Source: Sphingosinicella xenopeptidilytica
GTDB lineage: Bacteria; Pseudomonadota; Alphaproteobacteria; Sphingomonadales; Sphingomonadaceae
Assembly (NCBI RefSeq): GCF_042676985.1
Contig: NZ_JBHTIK010000012.1
Span: forward strand, 124,001-188,000
Length of the DNA stretch: 64,000 nucleotides
Direction of reading: 5' to 3'
This document shows, one piece after another, positions 45,387-53,838 of this stretch; within the stretch, counting starts at the first letter, position 1, and the number at the start of each line of letters is the position of its first letter. A model generated the notes under the pieces. It did no database searches. It saw nothing but the letters and a program-made list of their open reading frames with translations, and had not been told where the DNA came from. Position numbers and translations under genes: made by a program.

Positions 45387-45400
45387 TTGACCTGCGTCAA
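45387..45400. promoter_or_regulatory. FNR/FixK-type box upstream of ccoN
   Basis: TTGACCTGCGTCAA, identical over all 14 bases to the box before hemN. Its centre is about 83 nt upstream of the ccoN start and about 29 nt upstream of the divergent padR gene. It probably activates the oxidase genes at low oxygen. Confidence 0.85.
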
Positions 45401-45422
45401 ATAACCGGAGACGTCCCGCAAG

Positions 45423-46001
45423 ATGACGAACGCCGCAAAGCGCCTGGGCAAGAACCGATCGGCCTTCGCCGTGCTCGGCTTTCTCGCGGGCGGGCCGCGT
45501 TCGGGCTACGACATCAAGAAGGCGATCGGGCGCAGCACCAGCTATTTCTGGAACGAGAGCTTCGGCCAGATCTACCCGATCCTGCAGAAGCTGGAGGCCG
45601 AGGGACTGGTGGCCTGCGTGGGCGCGGAAGGTCGTGGACGGCGGCAGAGTCGCAAGTACGCGATCACCGAAACCGGCCAAGAAGCCTTGAAGGACTGGCT
45701 CGCAGCGCCTGTTTCAAGTGCGGGCATCCGCAACGAATATCTGCTGAAGCTGTTCTTCGGCCGCCATGTCGCGCCCGATGTGAGCATCGCGCACCTTGCG
45801 GATTACCGGCGTCAGCTTGCCCGGGAACTCGCCACTTTCGAGGCGTTCCGCGCGGGCTACGACGATGCGATCCGCGCCGGGCGCACCGGCAGAACGCTGA
45901 TCTACCTGCTTGCGCCGCTCGATTTCGGCATTCGCGGCGCCCGCACGCAGATCGCATGGTGCGACGACACGATCCGCGCGCTGGAGGCTTTGGAAAGCTG
46001 A
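45423..46001 (+). CDS. PadR family transcriptional regulator
   Basis: 192 residues. The winged helix at about residues 10-90 has SGYDIKKAIGRSTSYFW, FGQIYPILQKLEAEGLV and RRQSRKYAITETGQEAL, typical PadR. A C-terminal helical domain follows. It is divergent from ccoN, with the FNR box between them, so it may share oxygen control. No phenolic-acid decarboxylase gene is nearby. Targets unknown. Confidence 0.88.
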   Translation: MTNAAKRLGKNRSAFAVLGFLAGGPRSGYDIKKAIGRSTSYFWNESFGQIYPILQKLEAEGLVACVGAEGRGRRQSRKYAITETGQEALKDWLAAPVSSAGIRNEYLLKLFFGRHVAPDVSIAHLADYRRQLARELATFEAFRAGYDDAIRAGRTGRTLIYLLAPLDFGIRGARTQIAWCDDTIRALEALES

Positions 46002-46010
46002 GGCGGCGGC

Positions 46011-47582
46011 TCAGCGCACCATGCGGCGCAGTGTTTCGATGCGGTCGGCTTCGGCGGCGGGCTTATCGGTGCGTATGCGGCTGATGCGGGGGAACCGCAT
46101 GGCGAGGCCGGACTTGTGTCGCTTCGAGGCGTGGATCGAATCGAAGGCGACCTCCAGAACCAGTGTCTTCTCCACCTCGCGCACGGGTCCGAAGCGTGCG
46201 ACGGTGTTGTTGCGCACGAAGCGGTCGAGCATGATCAGCTCCTCGTCGGTGAAGCCTGAATAGGCCTTGCCGACCGGCAGCAACTCGCCGTCCTCGGTCC
46301 AGCAGCCGAACGTGTAGTCGGAATAATAGCTCGATCGCTTTCCGTGCCCCCGCTGCGCGTACATCATCACGCAGTCCGCGACGAGCGGATCGCGCTTCCA
46401 CTTGTACCAGAGCCCGACGCGGCGACCGGAGACATAGGGGCTATCCCGCCGCTTCAGCATCAGGCCTTCGATCGCGGCATCGCGTGCGCCGAGGCGCAGC
46501 TCTTCGAGCGCAGCGAAATCGGGGACGTCGACGAGCGGCGACAGATCGAAACGGTCGCGGTCCAGCCGCGACATGAAGGTTTCCAGCCGGATACGCCGCT
46601 GCGTCCACGGCTGCGGGCGCTGGTCTTCGGCGCCGTCGAAGAGGATGTCATAGAGCCGGACGAAGGCGGGGAAGTCCCTCAGCATTGCGGGTGAGACGGT
46701 CTTGCGGCCGAGCCGTTGCTGCAGTGCGTTGAAGCTCGCGGCATCGCCGCCCTGAACGTCTCCGCGCACGAGCAGTTCGCCGTCAAGCACCCCCGGTGTC
46801 CGGTAGCTTTCCGCGACATCGGGGAAGCTTCGCGTGATGTCGTCGCCCGCACGGCTGTAGAGCCGCGTTTCGCCGCCGACGTGCACGAGCTGCACGCGGA
46901 TACCGTCCCACTTCCATTCGGCGGCATAGTCCGAGAGGTCGACGTCCCGGTCTTCGAGCGGGTGGGCGAGCATGAACGGACGGAACACCGGCGCGTCTTC
47001 GGGCGCGGGGCGCGGGCCGTTGCCGTCCGCCCAGGCGAACAGAGCGGTGTAGGGCGGCGAGACGGCGTGCCAGACCTCCTCCACATCATCGGCATCGAGC
47101 GCGAAGGCTTCGGCAAATGCGGTCTTGGCCAGCCGCGCCGAGACGCCGACGCGCATCCCGCCGGTCGCGAGTTTGAGCAGCGCGAAGCGCGCGTTGGCGT
47201 CGAGACGATCGAGCAGCCGCGTCATCACCGCGGGCGCCTGCGCGCGTGTCAGAAGCTGCAGTTCGTTCACCACCTCGGAAAGCCGCGGCGGCGCAGCGTC
47301 CGGCATGTCCGCGCCCGGCCAGATCAGCGCCACGGTTTCCGCGAGATCGCCGACATAGTCGTAGCTGAGCCCGAAGAGCACCGGGTCGACACGCTCGGAG
47401 ACCAGCGCGCGGATGATGCTGGGCTGCACGGCAGGGAGCGAGAGATCGCCCGTAAGCGCGGCGAGTGCCCAGCCGCGATCCGGGTCCGGTGCCGCCTTGA
47501 GGTAAGCGCCGATCAGATCGAGCTTGGCGTTTCGCGAACGCGTGTAGATGAGGCTGTCGAGCAGCTGCGAGAACGCCTGCAT
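46011..47582 (-). CDS. ATP-dependent DNA ligase (cisplatin damage-response type)
   Basis: 523 residues: an N-terminal domain, the nucleotidyltransferase with the lysine of motif I at K224 (AAEWKWDGIRVQ), motif III around VRLYDILFDG, motif IV near EGLMLKRRDSPY and an OB domain ending in the RRMVR tail. Such ligases, paired with the exonuclease next door, are called ligase-associated DNA damage response proteins. The start at 47582 overlaps the exonuclease stop by one base. Other typical partners (Lhr-like helicase, ligase-associated phosphoesterase) are not seen beside it. Confidence 0.93.
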   Translation of the reverse strand: MQAFSQLLDSLIYTRSRNAKLDLIGAYLKAAPDPDRGWALAALTGDLSLPAVQPSIIRALVSERVDPVLFGLSYDYVGDLAETVALIWPGADMPDAAPPRLSEVVNELQLLTRAQAPAVMTRLLDRLDANARFALLKLATGGMRVGVSARLAKTAFAEAFALDADDVEEVWHAVSPPYTALFAWADGNGPRPAPEDAPVFRPFMLAHPLEDRDVDLSDYAAEWKWDGIRVQLVHVGGETRLYSRAGDDITRSFPDVAESYRTPGVLDGELLVRGDVQGGDAASFNALQQRLGRKTVSPAMLRDFPAFVRLYDILFDGAEDQRPQPWTQRRIRLETFMSRLDRDRFDLSPLVDVPDFAALEELRLGARDAAIEGLMLKRRDSPYVSGRRVGLWYKWKRDPLVADCVMMYAQRGHGKRSSYYSDYTFGCWTEDGELLPVGKAYSGFTDEELIMLDRFVRNNTVARFGPVREVEKTLVLEVAFDSIHASKRHKSGLAMRFPRISRIRTDKPAAEADRIETLRRMVR

Positions 47583-48580
47583 CAGTCGTCTTCGTCCTCG
47601 CGGCCGATGAGCGCGAGTTCGCGCGCGGGGATCTGCTGCTCGCGGCACCAGTGAACGAGCGCATCCTCCCGGCCGTGCGTTACCCAGACCTCGCGCGGCG
47701 CGATCTCGCGGATCGTTGTGGTCAGCTCGTCCCAATCGGCATGGTCGGAAATCACGAGCGGCATCTCGACGCCCCGCTGCCGCGCGCGCTGACGCACGCG
47801 CATCCACCCGCTCGCCATGGCCGTGATGGGATCGGGCAGCCGCCGCGACCAGCGGTCGTTCAGCGCCGAGGGCGGTGCAAGAACGATCTCGCCCGCAAGC
47901 GCAGCGGGCTTCAAGCCGGAAATGGGAAGAAGCTCGCCGAGCGTGACGCCGAGTTCCCGATAGAGGTCGCACAGGCGCTGGAGAGCACCGTGGATGAACA
48001 GCGGGCGATCGTGGCCGTGGCGCCTCAGCTCCGCAATCACGCGCTGCGCCTTGCCGAGCGCATAGGCGCCGATCAGGACCGCCCGGTCCGGTTGCGCCTG
48101 TTGCGCCGCGAGCAGCCTGGCGATCTCGCCGCCGATCGGGGGGTGTCGGAACACGGGCAGCGCGAAGGTCGCCTCGGTAACGAACACGTCGCAGGGTACG
48201 GGCTCGAAGGGCACGCATGTGGGATCGGGGCGGCGCTTGTAGTCGCCGGAGACAACCACACGTTCCCCGCGGCGCTCCAGCACCGCCTGCGCCGATCCCA
48301 GCACGTGTCCAGCGGGCACAAGCCGCAGGTCGACGTCGCCGATGCGAATGACTTCACCGTAGCCGAGTCCTTGGCCCGATTGGGGTCCATAGCGGCATTC
48401 CATGATCGCGAGCGTCTCGCGTGTCGCGAGCACGGCGCGGTGGCCGCCGCGCGCATGATCCGAATGGCCGTGGGTGATGATCGCCCGGTCGACGGGGGTG
48501 GCGGGATCGATCCATGCGTCCGCCGAGGGCAGATAAATGCCTGTCGGGTGGGCTTCGATCCATGAAAAGCGGATTGCCAT
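47582..48580 (-). CDS. Ligase-associated DNA exonuclease (metallo-beta-lactamase fold)
   Basis: 332 residues. The zinc motif is ITHGHSDHARGGH, with ISDHADWDEL and WVTHGRED later (the beta-CASP-like ends). It is the partner of the ligase encoded immediately downstream; together they form a non-NHEJ repair pair in many alphaproteobacteria and related bacteria. Confidence 0.92.
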   Translation of the reverse strand: MAIRFSWIEAHPTGIYLPSADAWIDPATPVDRAIITHGHSDHARGGHRAVLATRETLAIMECRYGPQSGQGLGYGEVIRIGDVDLRLVPAGHVLGSAQAVLERRGERVVVSGDYKRRPDPTCVPFEPVPCDVFVTEATFALPVFRHPPIGGEIARLLAAQQAQPDRAVLIGAYALGKAQRVIAELRRHGHDRPLFIHGALQRLCDLYRELGVTLGELLPISGLKPAALAGEIVLAPPSALNDRWSRRLPDPITAMASGWMRVRQRARQRGVEMPLVISDHADWDELTTTIREIAPREVWVTHGREDALVHWCREQQIPARELALIGREDEDD

Positions 48581-48622
48581 ACCCGCTATATGGGTGAAGG
48601 CGCCGGAAAGTTCCTTTGCGCC

Positions 48623-49267
48623 TCAGAGCTTGTGGATGCCGCCCGGTTCCTCGCCATGCAGGCTCATCAGCGAATCCATGAGGTCGCCCTCGGCGGCCGA
48701 GCAGACGCCGATGGTAAGCGCCTCTTCGCAGCCTTCGCCGACGACGTAGGCATGGCCCATGCTCGAATCGAGGTAGATCGATTCGCCGGCCTCGATCACG
48801 ATCGGGTCGTAATACTCGGTGTGGACGACCATGCGGCCTTCGATGACGTAGACGAACTCCTCGCCGGGGTGCCGCACCAACTCGCCGAACTCCTTCACGG
48901 ATTTGGCCCGGATACGCGTCACCAGCGGGATCATCCGCTTCCGCCGGAGCTCGGTGCACAGGTAGAAGTAGTCGTAGTTGTTCGTCTTCACGCGGATCGC
49001 GCGGTCCTGGCTGCCGATGCTGCGCCGCCCGGTGACGGCGGCGGCCTCCTGCGGGTCTTCCTCGGCAAACAGCTCCGACATGCGGATGTTGAGGCGCTGA
49101 CTGAGCTGCAGGAGCTTGTCGTAGGTCAGCGTCAGGCGGTCGTGTTCGACCTTGGAGAGCGTGGAGACGGGGATGCCGCTCCGCTCGCTCATTTCCTTCA
49201 GCGTCCAGTCGTTGCGGGTGCGCAGGCCGCGCAGCAGCGTGCCGAGGGTCGGTTTATCCGGTTTCAT
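48623..49267 (-). CDS. XRE family regulator with C-terminal cupin sensor
   Basis: 214 residues. An N-terminal HTH_3 (LKEMSERSGIPVSTLSKVEH) is joined to a cupin domain (RHPGEEFVYVIEGRMVVH, and SIYLDSSMGHAYVV). Regulators of this layout typically control amino acid, polyamine or peptide genes. It is divergent from the serine hydrolase/epimerase/amidohydrolase operon and is the obvious candidate regulator. The shared 181-bp spacer contains a promoter like the one at 53773. Confidence 0.88.
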   Translation of the reverse strand: MKPDKPTLGTLLRGLRTRNDWTLKEMSERSGIPVSTLSKVEHDRLTLTYDKLLQLSQRLNIRMSELFAEEDPQEAAAVTGRRSIGSQDRAIRVKTNNYDYFYLCTELRRKRMIPLVTRIRAKSVKEFGELVRHPGEEFVYVIEGRMVVHTEYYDPIVIEAGESIYLDSSMGHAYVVGEGCEEALTIGVCSAAEGDLMDSLMSLHGEEPGGIHKL

Positions 49268-49313
49268 GCCGGCACTCCCGCGCTGCGCGACGGTTTCTCT
49301 CGCATCATGCCGT

Positions 49314-49342
49314 TTGACAATTCTCTAAATAGGATCATTATT
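49314..49342 (+). promoter_or_regulatory. Candidate promoter of the serine hydrolase operon
   Basis: TTGACA (49314-49319), 17 nt, then ATTATT (49337-49342). The first 13 bases (TTGACAATTCTCT) match the promoter at 53773 with one difference. AGGA follows in both. The -10 is poor, so regulation is likely. It lies about 106 nt before the ATG at 49449. Confidence 0.5.
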
Positions 49343-49448
49343 GCCTGCATGGGACAAAACAACGTGTTCGCGCGCACGGTATCTCGTCCGCGTTGAACAC
49401 GCAATCCAACATGCTGCTCTGCGGCAACATGAGTTCTGGAGGGGGAAT

Positions 49449-51434
49449 ATGCGAGGTTCACTGAAATCTCTGTTTGCAGGAGCGGTCGCCCTGATCGCCC
49501 AGCCCGCGCTGGCGCAGCCCGCGCCTGCGCCCGTACCCGTCAATCCCTTGCCGGTGACGGCTTCGGCGCCCGCCGTGCCGATCCCGGTGCCGAGCGCGCC
49601 GGCGCTTACCAAGGCCGATGTCGATGCATGGCTCGATGGCTACATGCCTTATGCGCTGGCACGCGGTGCCGTCGCGGGTGCTGTCGTCGTCGTCGTGAAG
49701 GACGGCCAGGTCCTCACGCAGCGCGGCTATGGCTATTCGGATGTCGCGAAGCGCACGCCGGTCGACCCGGAAAAGACGATGTTCCGTCCGGGTTCGGTGT
49801 CGAAGCTGTTCACGTGGACGGCGGTGATGCAGCTCGTCCAGGAGGGCAAGCTCGACCTCGACGCCGACGTCAACACCTACCTCGATTTCAAGATCCCGGC
49901 CTATGAAGGCAAGCCGGTGACGCTGCGCAACATCATGACGCATACGGCCGGCTTCGAAGAGGCGGTGCGTGGGTTGATCTCTGCCAAAGAGAAAGGCGCG
50001 CCTCTCGGCGAAACGCTGAAGCGGTGGACGCCGCACCGCATCTTCGCACCGGGCACGACGCCCGCCTATTCCAACTATGCCACCGCGCTCGCCGGGTACA
50101 TCGTGGAGCGAACGTCGGGTATGTCGTTCGATGACTACATCGACCAGAACATCTTCGGCCGGATCGGCATGGAGCATTCCAGCTTCCGCCAGCCGCTTCC
50201 GGAAAAGCTGAAGCCGCTGATGTCGAAAGGCTATGCGACCGCCTCTGGCGATCCGAAGCCGTACGAAGTTATTGATGCTGCACCGGCCGGTAGCCTCGCT
50301 TCGACCGGCGCGGACATGGGCAAGTTCATGATCGCGCACCTCGCGAACGGCGGACCGCTGCTTTCGCCCGAAACCGCGAAGCTGATGCACACCACGACGC
50401 TCACCATCCTGCCGCCGCTCAACCGCATGGCGCTCGGCTTCTACGAACAGCAGATCAATGGGCAGATGGCGATCGGCCACGGCGGCGATACGCAGTGGTT
50501 CCATTCCGATCTGATGCTGTTCCCGAAAGAGAACGTGGGCATCTACATTTCGATGAACAGCTCAGGCAAGGAGGGGGTGACGAGCCCAATCCGCAGCACG
50601 CTGTTCGAAGGTTTCGCCGATCGGTATTTCCCGATGGAGCGCACGATCAAGGCTGGCGTCGATGAAAAGACCGCGGCCGAGCATGCCAAGATGCTGGCGG
50701 GCACATACATCAGCTCGCGCCGGCCGGAATCGAGCTTCATGAAGGCGCTCGACCTTGCGGGTGGCATGAAGATCGGCGTCGACGACAAGGGCAATCTCGT
50801 CCTGCCGTTCAAGAACATCGGCGGCGAGGATTCGAAGTGGGTGGAAACCGCGCCCTTCGTCTGGGAAGAGGTCGGTGGCCACGGACGCCTTGCCGCAAAA
50901 CTCGTGGACGGCAAGGTCGATTGGGTCAGCATCGATGCCATCTCGGCGATCATGATGCTGCAGCGCCCGGTGTGGTATGCCTCGCCCGGCTGGTTGACAC
51001 CCGGCGTGCTCGCGGGTCTCGCGATCCTCGGCCTCACCGCGCTGTCGTGGCCGATCGGCGCCATTGTGCGCCGCCGTTACGGCGCAAAGCTGGCCCTTGC
51101 CGGCAAGGAGCTGAAGGCATTCCGTCTCGTTCGCGGTTTCGCCGCGGTGGTGACGCTGGTGCTCATCGGCTGGGCGGCAACGATCGCCTCGATGATGTCG
51201 GACTTCAGTCTGCTTGGCGGTGCTATGGACTGGGCGGTCTATCTGCTGCAGATCGTCGGCACGATTGGCTTCATCGGCATGGTCGCCGTCGCGGCATGGA
51301 ACCTGCTCCTCGTCTGGACGGGTCGTCGCGGCTGGTTCTCTAAGCTGTGGAGCATTCTTGTCCTTATCGCCGCGGTCGTGATCCTGTGGGCCGCGTTCGC
51401 CTTCCATCTCATCAGCTTTGGAGTTCAGTTCTAA
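49449..51434 (+). CDS. Secreted serine hydrolase (class C beta-lactamase family) with C-terminal membrane helices
   Basis: 661 residues. A signal peptide (FAGAVALIAQPALAQ) precedes a Pro-rich linker and a beta-lactamase/PBP-like domain with SxxK as Ser116-Lys119 (RPGSVSKLF), YSN (PAYSNYATALAGY) and HGGD near residue 346. After about residue 480 a non-catalytic region leads into four membrane helices (LTPGVLAGLAILGLTALSWP and others). Family members include D-aminopeptidases, esterases and DD-peptidases. ATG 49449 has GGAGGGGGAAT before it. Overlaps the next gene by one base (TAATG). Confidence 0.85.
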   Translation: MRGSLKSLFAGAVALIAQPALAQPAPAPVPVNPLPVTASAPAVPIPVPSAPALTKADVDAWLDGYMPYALARGAVAGAVVVVVKDGQVLTQRGYGYSDVAKRTPVDPEKTMFRPGSVSKLFTWTAVMQLVQEGKLDLDADVNTYLDFKIPAYEGKPVTLRNIMTHTAGFEEAVRGLISAKEKGAPLGETLKRWTPHRIFAPGTTPAYSNYATALAGYIVERTSGMSFDDYIDQNIFGRIGMEHSSFRQPLPEKLKPLMSKGYATASGDPKPYEVIDAAPAGSLASTGADMGKFMIAHLANGGPLLSPETAKLMHTTTLTILPPLNRMALGFYEQQINGQMAIGHGGDTQWFHSDLMLFPKENVGIYISMNSSGKEGVTSPIRSTLFEGFADRYFPMERTIKAGVDEKTAAEHAKMLAGTYISSRRPESSFMKALDLAGGMKIGVDDKGNLVLPFKNIGGEDSKWVETAPFVWEEVGGHGRLAAKLVDGKVDWVSIDAISAIMMLQRPVWYASPGWLTPGVLAGLAILGLTALSWPIGAIVRRRYGAKLALAGKELKAFRLVRGFAAVVTLVLIGWAATIASMMSDFSLLGGAMDWAVYLLQIVGTIGFIGMVAVAAWNLLLVWTGRRGWFSKLWSILVLIAAVVILWAAFAFHLISFGVQF

Positions 51435-52444
51435 TGTCGGTTGCCGGAAGCCTTTCTCTTGAAGTTGCTGTCGAATCCCTGCCCCTGGCGAAGCCGTTCA
51501 GGATCTCGGGGCACGTCTTCACCCACTCCGATCTGGTCGTCGTCACGCTTTCCGACGGCGTCCATTCGGGACGGGGAGAGGCTTCCGGCGTCTACTATCT
51601 CAATGATAACGTGCCTGAGATGCTGCAGGCCATCGAAGCCGTCCGTCCGGAGATCGAACGCGGCATCGACCGCGCCGGTCTCCAGACGCTGATGCCCGCA
51701 GGCGGCGCGCGCAATGCGCTCGACTGCGCGCTCTGGGAGCTCGAAGCCAAGCAGACGGGCCGCAGCGTGTGGGATATCGCGGGGTTCGAAACCTCGCGCC
51801 CGCTGCTCACCACCATGACGCTTGGCGCGGATACGCCCGAAGTCATGGCGGAGGGGGCCACGGTTGGATACGCGCAGGCCCGCGCCCTGAAACTGAAGCT
51901 CACCGGCGACCTTGAAGACGATATCGCCCGTGTTCGCGCCGTGCGTGCGGCGCGGCCCGATTGCTGGATCGGCGTCGATGCCAATCAGGGCTTCGGCATT
52001 GCCGATCTCCCGGCGCTCGTCGAGGTGCTTGTCGAGGCTGACGTGAAGCTGCTCGAGCAGCCCCTTCGCCGCGGCGCTGAGGCCGATCTCGACGGTTTCT
52101 CGTGCCTGATCCCGATTGCCGCGGATGAAAGCGTGTTGACGCTTGCCGACGTCCCCAGCCTCGTCGGCCGCTTCAACGTCGTCAACATCAAGCTCGACAA
52201 GTGCGGCGGGCTTACGGAAGGTCTGGCGATGGCGCGTAAGGCCCGCGAACTCGGGCTCGGCGTCATGGTCGGCAACATGGTGAGCACCAGCCTTGCGATG
52301 GCGCCCGCCTACGTCGTCGGCCAGCTTTGCGATGTCGTCGATCTCGATGGGCCGATCTTCCTTGCGAAAGATCGCGAGCCGGGGGTCGTTTACGAGGACG
52401 GATACGTGCGCTGCCCGGACAGTGTCTGGGGCCGGGACGCCTGA
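51434..52444 (+). CDS. dgcA: Dipeptide epimerase family enzyme (DgcA-like, enolase superfamily)
   Basis: 336 residues. Catalytic pattern of muconate-lactonizing/AE-epimerase type: Lys153 and Lys155 (LKLKLTG), metal ligands Asp182 (VDANQG), Glu208 (LLEQP) and Asp231 (AADES), Lys256 (IKLDKCGGL) and Asp305-Gly-Pro. Proteins like this epimerise L-Ala-D/L-Glu, or in the DgcN-DgcA pathway racemise N-acetyl-D-glutamate. A DUF1611/DgcN-like gene lies 4.8 kb downstream, so the second function should be considered. Which one applies cannot be decided from sequence. Confidence 0.88.
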   Translation: MSVAGSLSLEVAVESLPLAKPFRISGHVFTHSDLVVVTLSDGVHSGRGEASGVYYLNDNVPEMLQAIEAVRPEIERGIDRAGLQTLMPAGGARNALDCALWELEAKQTGRSVWDIAGFETSRPLLTTMTLGADTPEVMAEGATVGYAQARALKLKLTGDLEDDIARVRAVRAARPDCWIGVDANQGFGIADLPALVEVLVEADVKLLEQPLRRGAEADLDGFSCLIPIAADESVLTLADVPSLVGRFNVVNIKLDKCGGLTEGLAMARKARELGLGVMVGNMVSTSLAMAPAYVVGQLCDVVDLDGPIFLAKDREPGVVYEDGYVRCPDSVWGRDA

Positions 52445-52470
52445 ACGCAGCCGATTGGAGGGGGAAGATC

Positions 52471-53754
52471 ATGAAGTCTGTTCTTTGCGGGCTGCTGCTT
52501 GCAACCGCGACGGCTCCGGCGCTGGCCGCGGCCGATAGCCCTGCAACCTACATTCAGGCGGGTCGCCTGCTCGCCGACCCCGGCACCGGCCGGGTCGAGA
52601 CGGCGAAAACCATTGTCGTCAAGGATGGGCGTATTGCCGAAATCCGCGACGGCTATGTGGGCGAGGGCAAAGTCGTCGATCTGCGCGACGCGTTCGTGAT
52701 GCCGGGCTTTATCGACAGTCACGTCCACATCACCGGCGAGTCCGGGCCGAACGAGCGCAACGACGCGCTCGCGAAATCGGCGACGGATGCGGCCTTCGAC
52801 GGTGTCGTCTACGCCGGGCGCACGCTGCGCGCCGGGTTCACGACCGTGATCGATCTCGGCGGCGAGCCGCAGGCCATCTACGGGCTTCGCAATGCCATCG
52901 CTGCGGGCAAGGTCGAGGGACCCCGCATTCTTGCGGCAGGCGGCGTCGCCGCGCATGGCGGCCACGGCGATATTCACGGCTACCGTCAGGAGATCCTCGA
53001 TCTCTATCGCTCGCCGACGTTGTGCTCGGGTGCGGACGACTGCGCGCGCGCGGTGCGTCAGGCCGTGCAGAGCGGCGCCGATGTCATCAAGACGGCTTCT
53101 ACGGGCGGCGTCATGTCCAACACCGCCGCTGGCCTTGGCCAACAGATGAGCGACGCGGAACTCACCTCGCTGGTGGAAACCGCACACCGGCTCGGCCGCA
53201 AGGTGGCGGCGCACGCGCATGGTACGGACGGCGTCAATGCGGCGCTCCGTGCGGGGGTCGATTCGGTCGAGCACGGCACCTACCTCGATGCTGAATCGAT
53301 CAAGCTCTTCAAGGCGAAGGGCAGCTATCTCGTGCCGACGCTGCTCGCCGGCGACACGGTGAAGAAGCGCGCCGAGACGGCGGAATGGATGCCCGCGCCG
53401 GTGCGCGCCAAGGCGCGTCAGGTCGGGCCGCTGATGATCGATGCGCTGCGCCGCGCGCACAAGGCGGGCGTGAAGATCGCGTTCGGCACCGATTCCGGCG
53501 TCTCCGCCCACGGCGACAACGCGCAGGAGTTCGCGCTGATGGTGGAAGCGGGTCTCACCCCGCTCGAAGCGATCCGCGCGGCGACGGTCTCGGCGGCGGA
53601 CCATGCCGGTCTCACCAGCGAGATCGGCACGCTCGCGCCCGGCAAGGCGGCGGATATCGTCGCCGTGAAAGGCGATCCGCTCACCAACATTCGGGCGCTG
53701 GAAACCACGGCGTTTGTTATGAAGGGCGGGGCGGTCGCCAAGCCTGTTCAGTGA
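52471..53754 (+). CDS. Secreted amidohydrolase (Xaa-Pro/Xaa-Arg dipeptidase-like)
   Basis: 427 residues: a signal peptide (LCGLLLATATAPALA), the metal motif HVH (His84, His86 in GFIDSHVHITG), a probable carboxylated Lys in ADVIKTASTGG, HAHG, EHGTYL and the metal Asp of FGTDSG. The family includes imidazolonepropionase-like dipeptidases and prolidases acting on L-Xaa dipeptides. ATG 52471 follows GGAGGGGGAAG. It completes a three-gene operon with the serine hydrolase and epimerase. Confidence 0.85.
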   Translation: MKSVLCGLLLATATAPALAAADSPATYIQAGRLLADPGTGRVETAKTIVVKDGRIAEIRDGYVGEGKVVDLRDAFVMPGFIDSHVHITGESGPNERNDALAKSATDAAFDGVVYAGRTLRAGFTTVIDLGGEPQAIYGLRNAIAAGKVEGPRILAAGGVAAHGGHGDIHGYRQEILDLYRSPTLCSGADDCARAVRQAVQSGADVIKTASTGGVMSNTAAGLGQQMSDAELTSLVETAHRLGRKVAAHAHGTDGVNAALRAGVDSVEHGTYLDAESIKLFKAKGSYLVPTLLAGDTVKKRAETAEWMPAPVRAKARQVGPLMIDALRRAHKAGVKIAFGTDSGVSAHGDNAQEFALMVEAGLTPLEAIRAATVSAADHAGLTSEIGTLAPGKAADIVAVKGDPLTNIRALETTAFVMKGGAVAKPVQ

Positions 53755-53772
53755 CGGCCGTGTGATCCCTGA

Positions 53773-53810
53773 TTGACAATTTTCTGATCAGGACTAATAA
53801 TCCTGATCAG
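53773..53810 (+). promoter_or_regulatory. Promoter overlapped by a perfect 10-bp-arm operator-like palindrome
   Basis: TTGACA (53773-53778), 17-nt spacer, AATAAT (53796-53801). CTGATCAGGA at 53784-53793 and TCCTGATCAG at 53801-53810 are exact inverted repeats with a 7-nt centre and cover the spacer and -10. A protein bound there would block RNA polymerase. A similar promoter start and AGGA element occur at 49314. It lies just upstream of the M19 gene at 53839. Confidence 0.7.
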
Positions 53811-53838
53811 GATAAATACTCAGGCAGGGAGAGAGGCG

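Noticed and set aside
46011..48218. 735-codon frame seeming to fuse extra sequence to the DNA ligase
   Set aside because: The extra N-terminal part is out-of-frame exonuclease sequence; the ligase begins at 47582 with MQAFSQLLDS.
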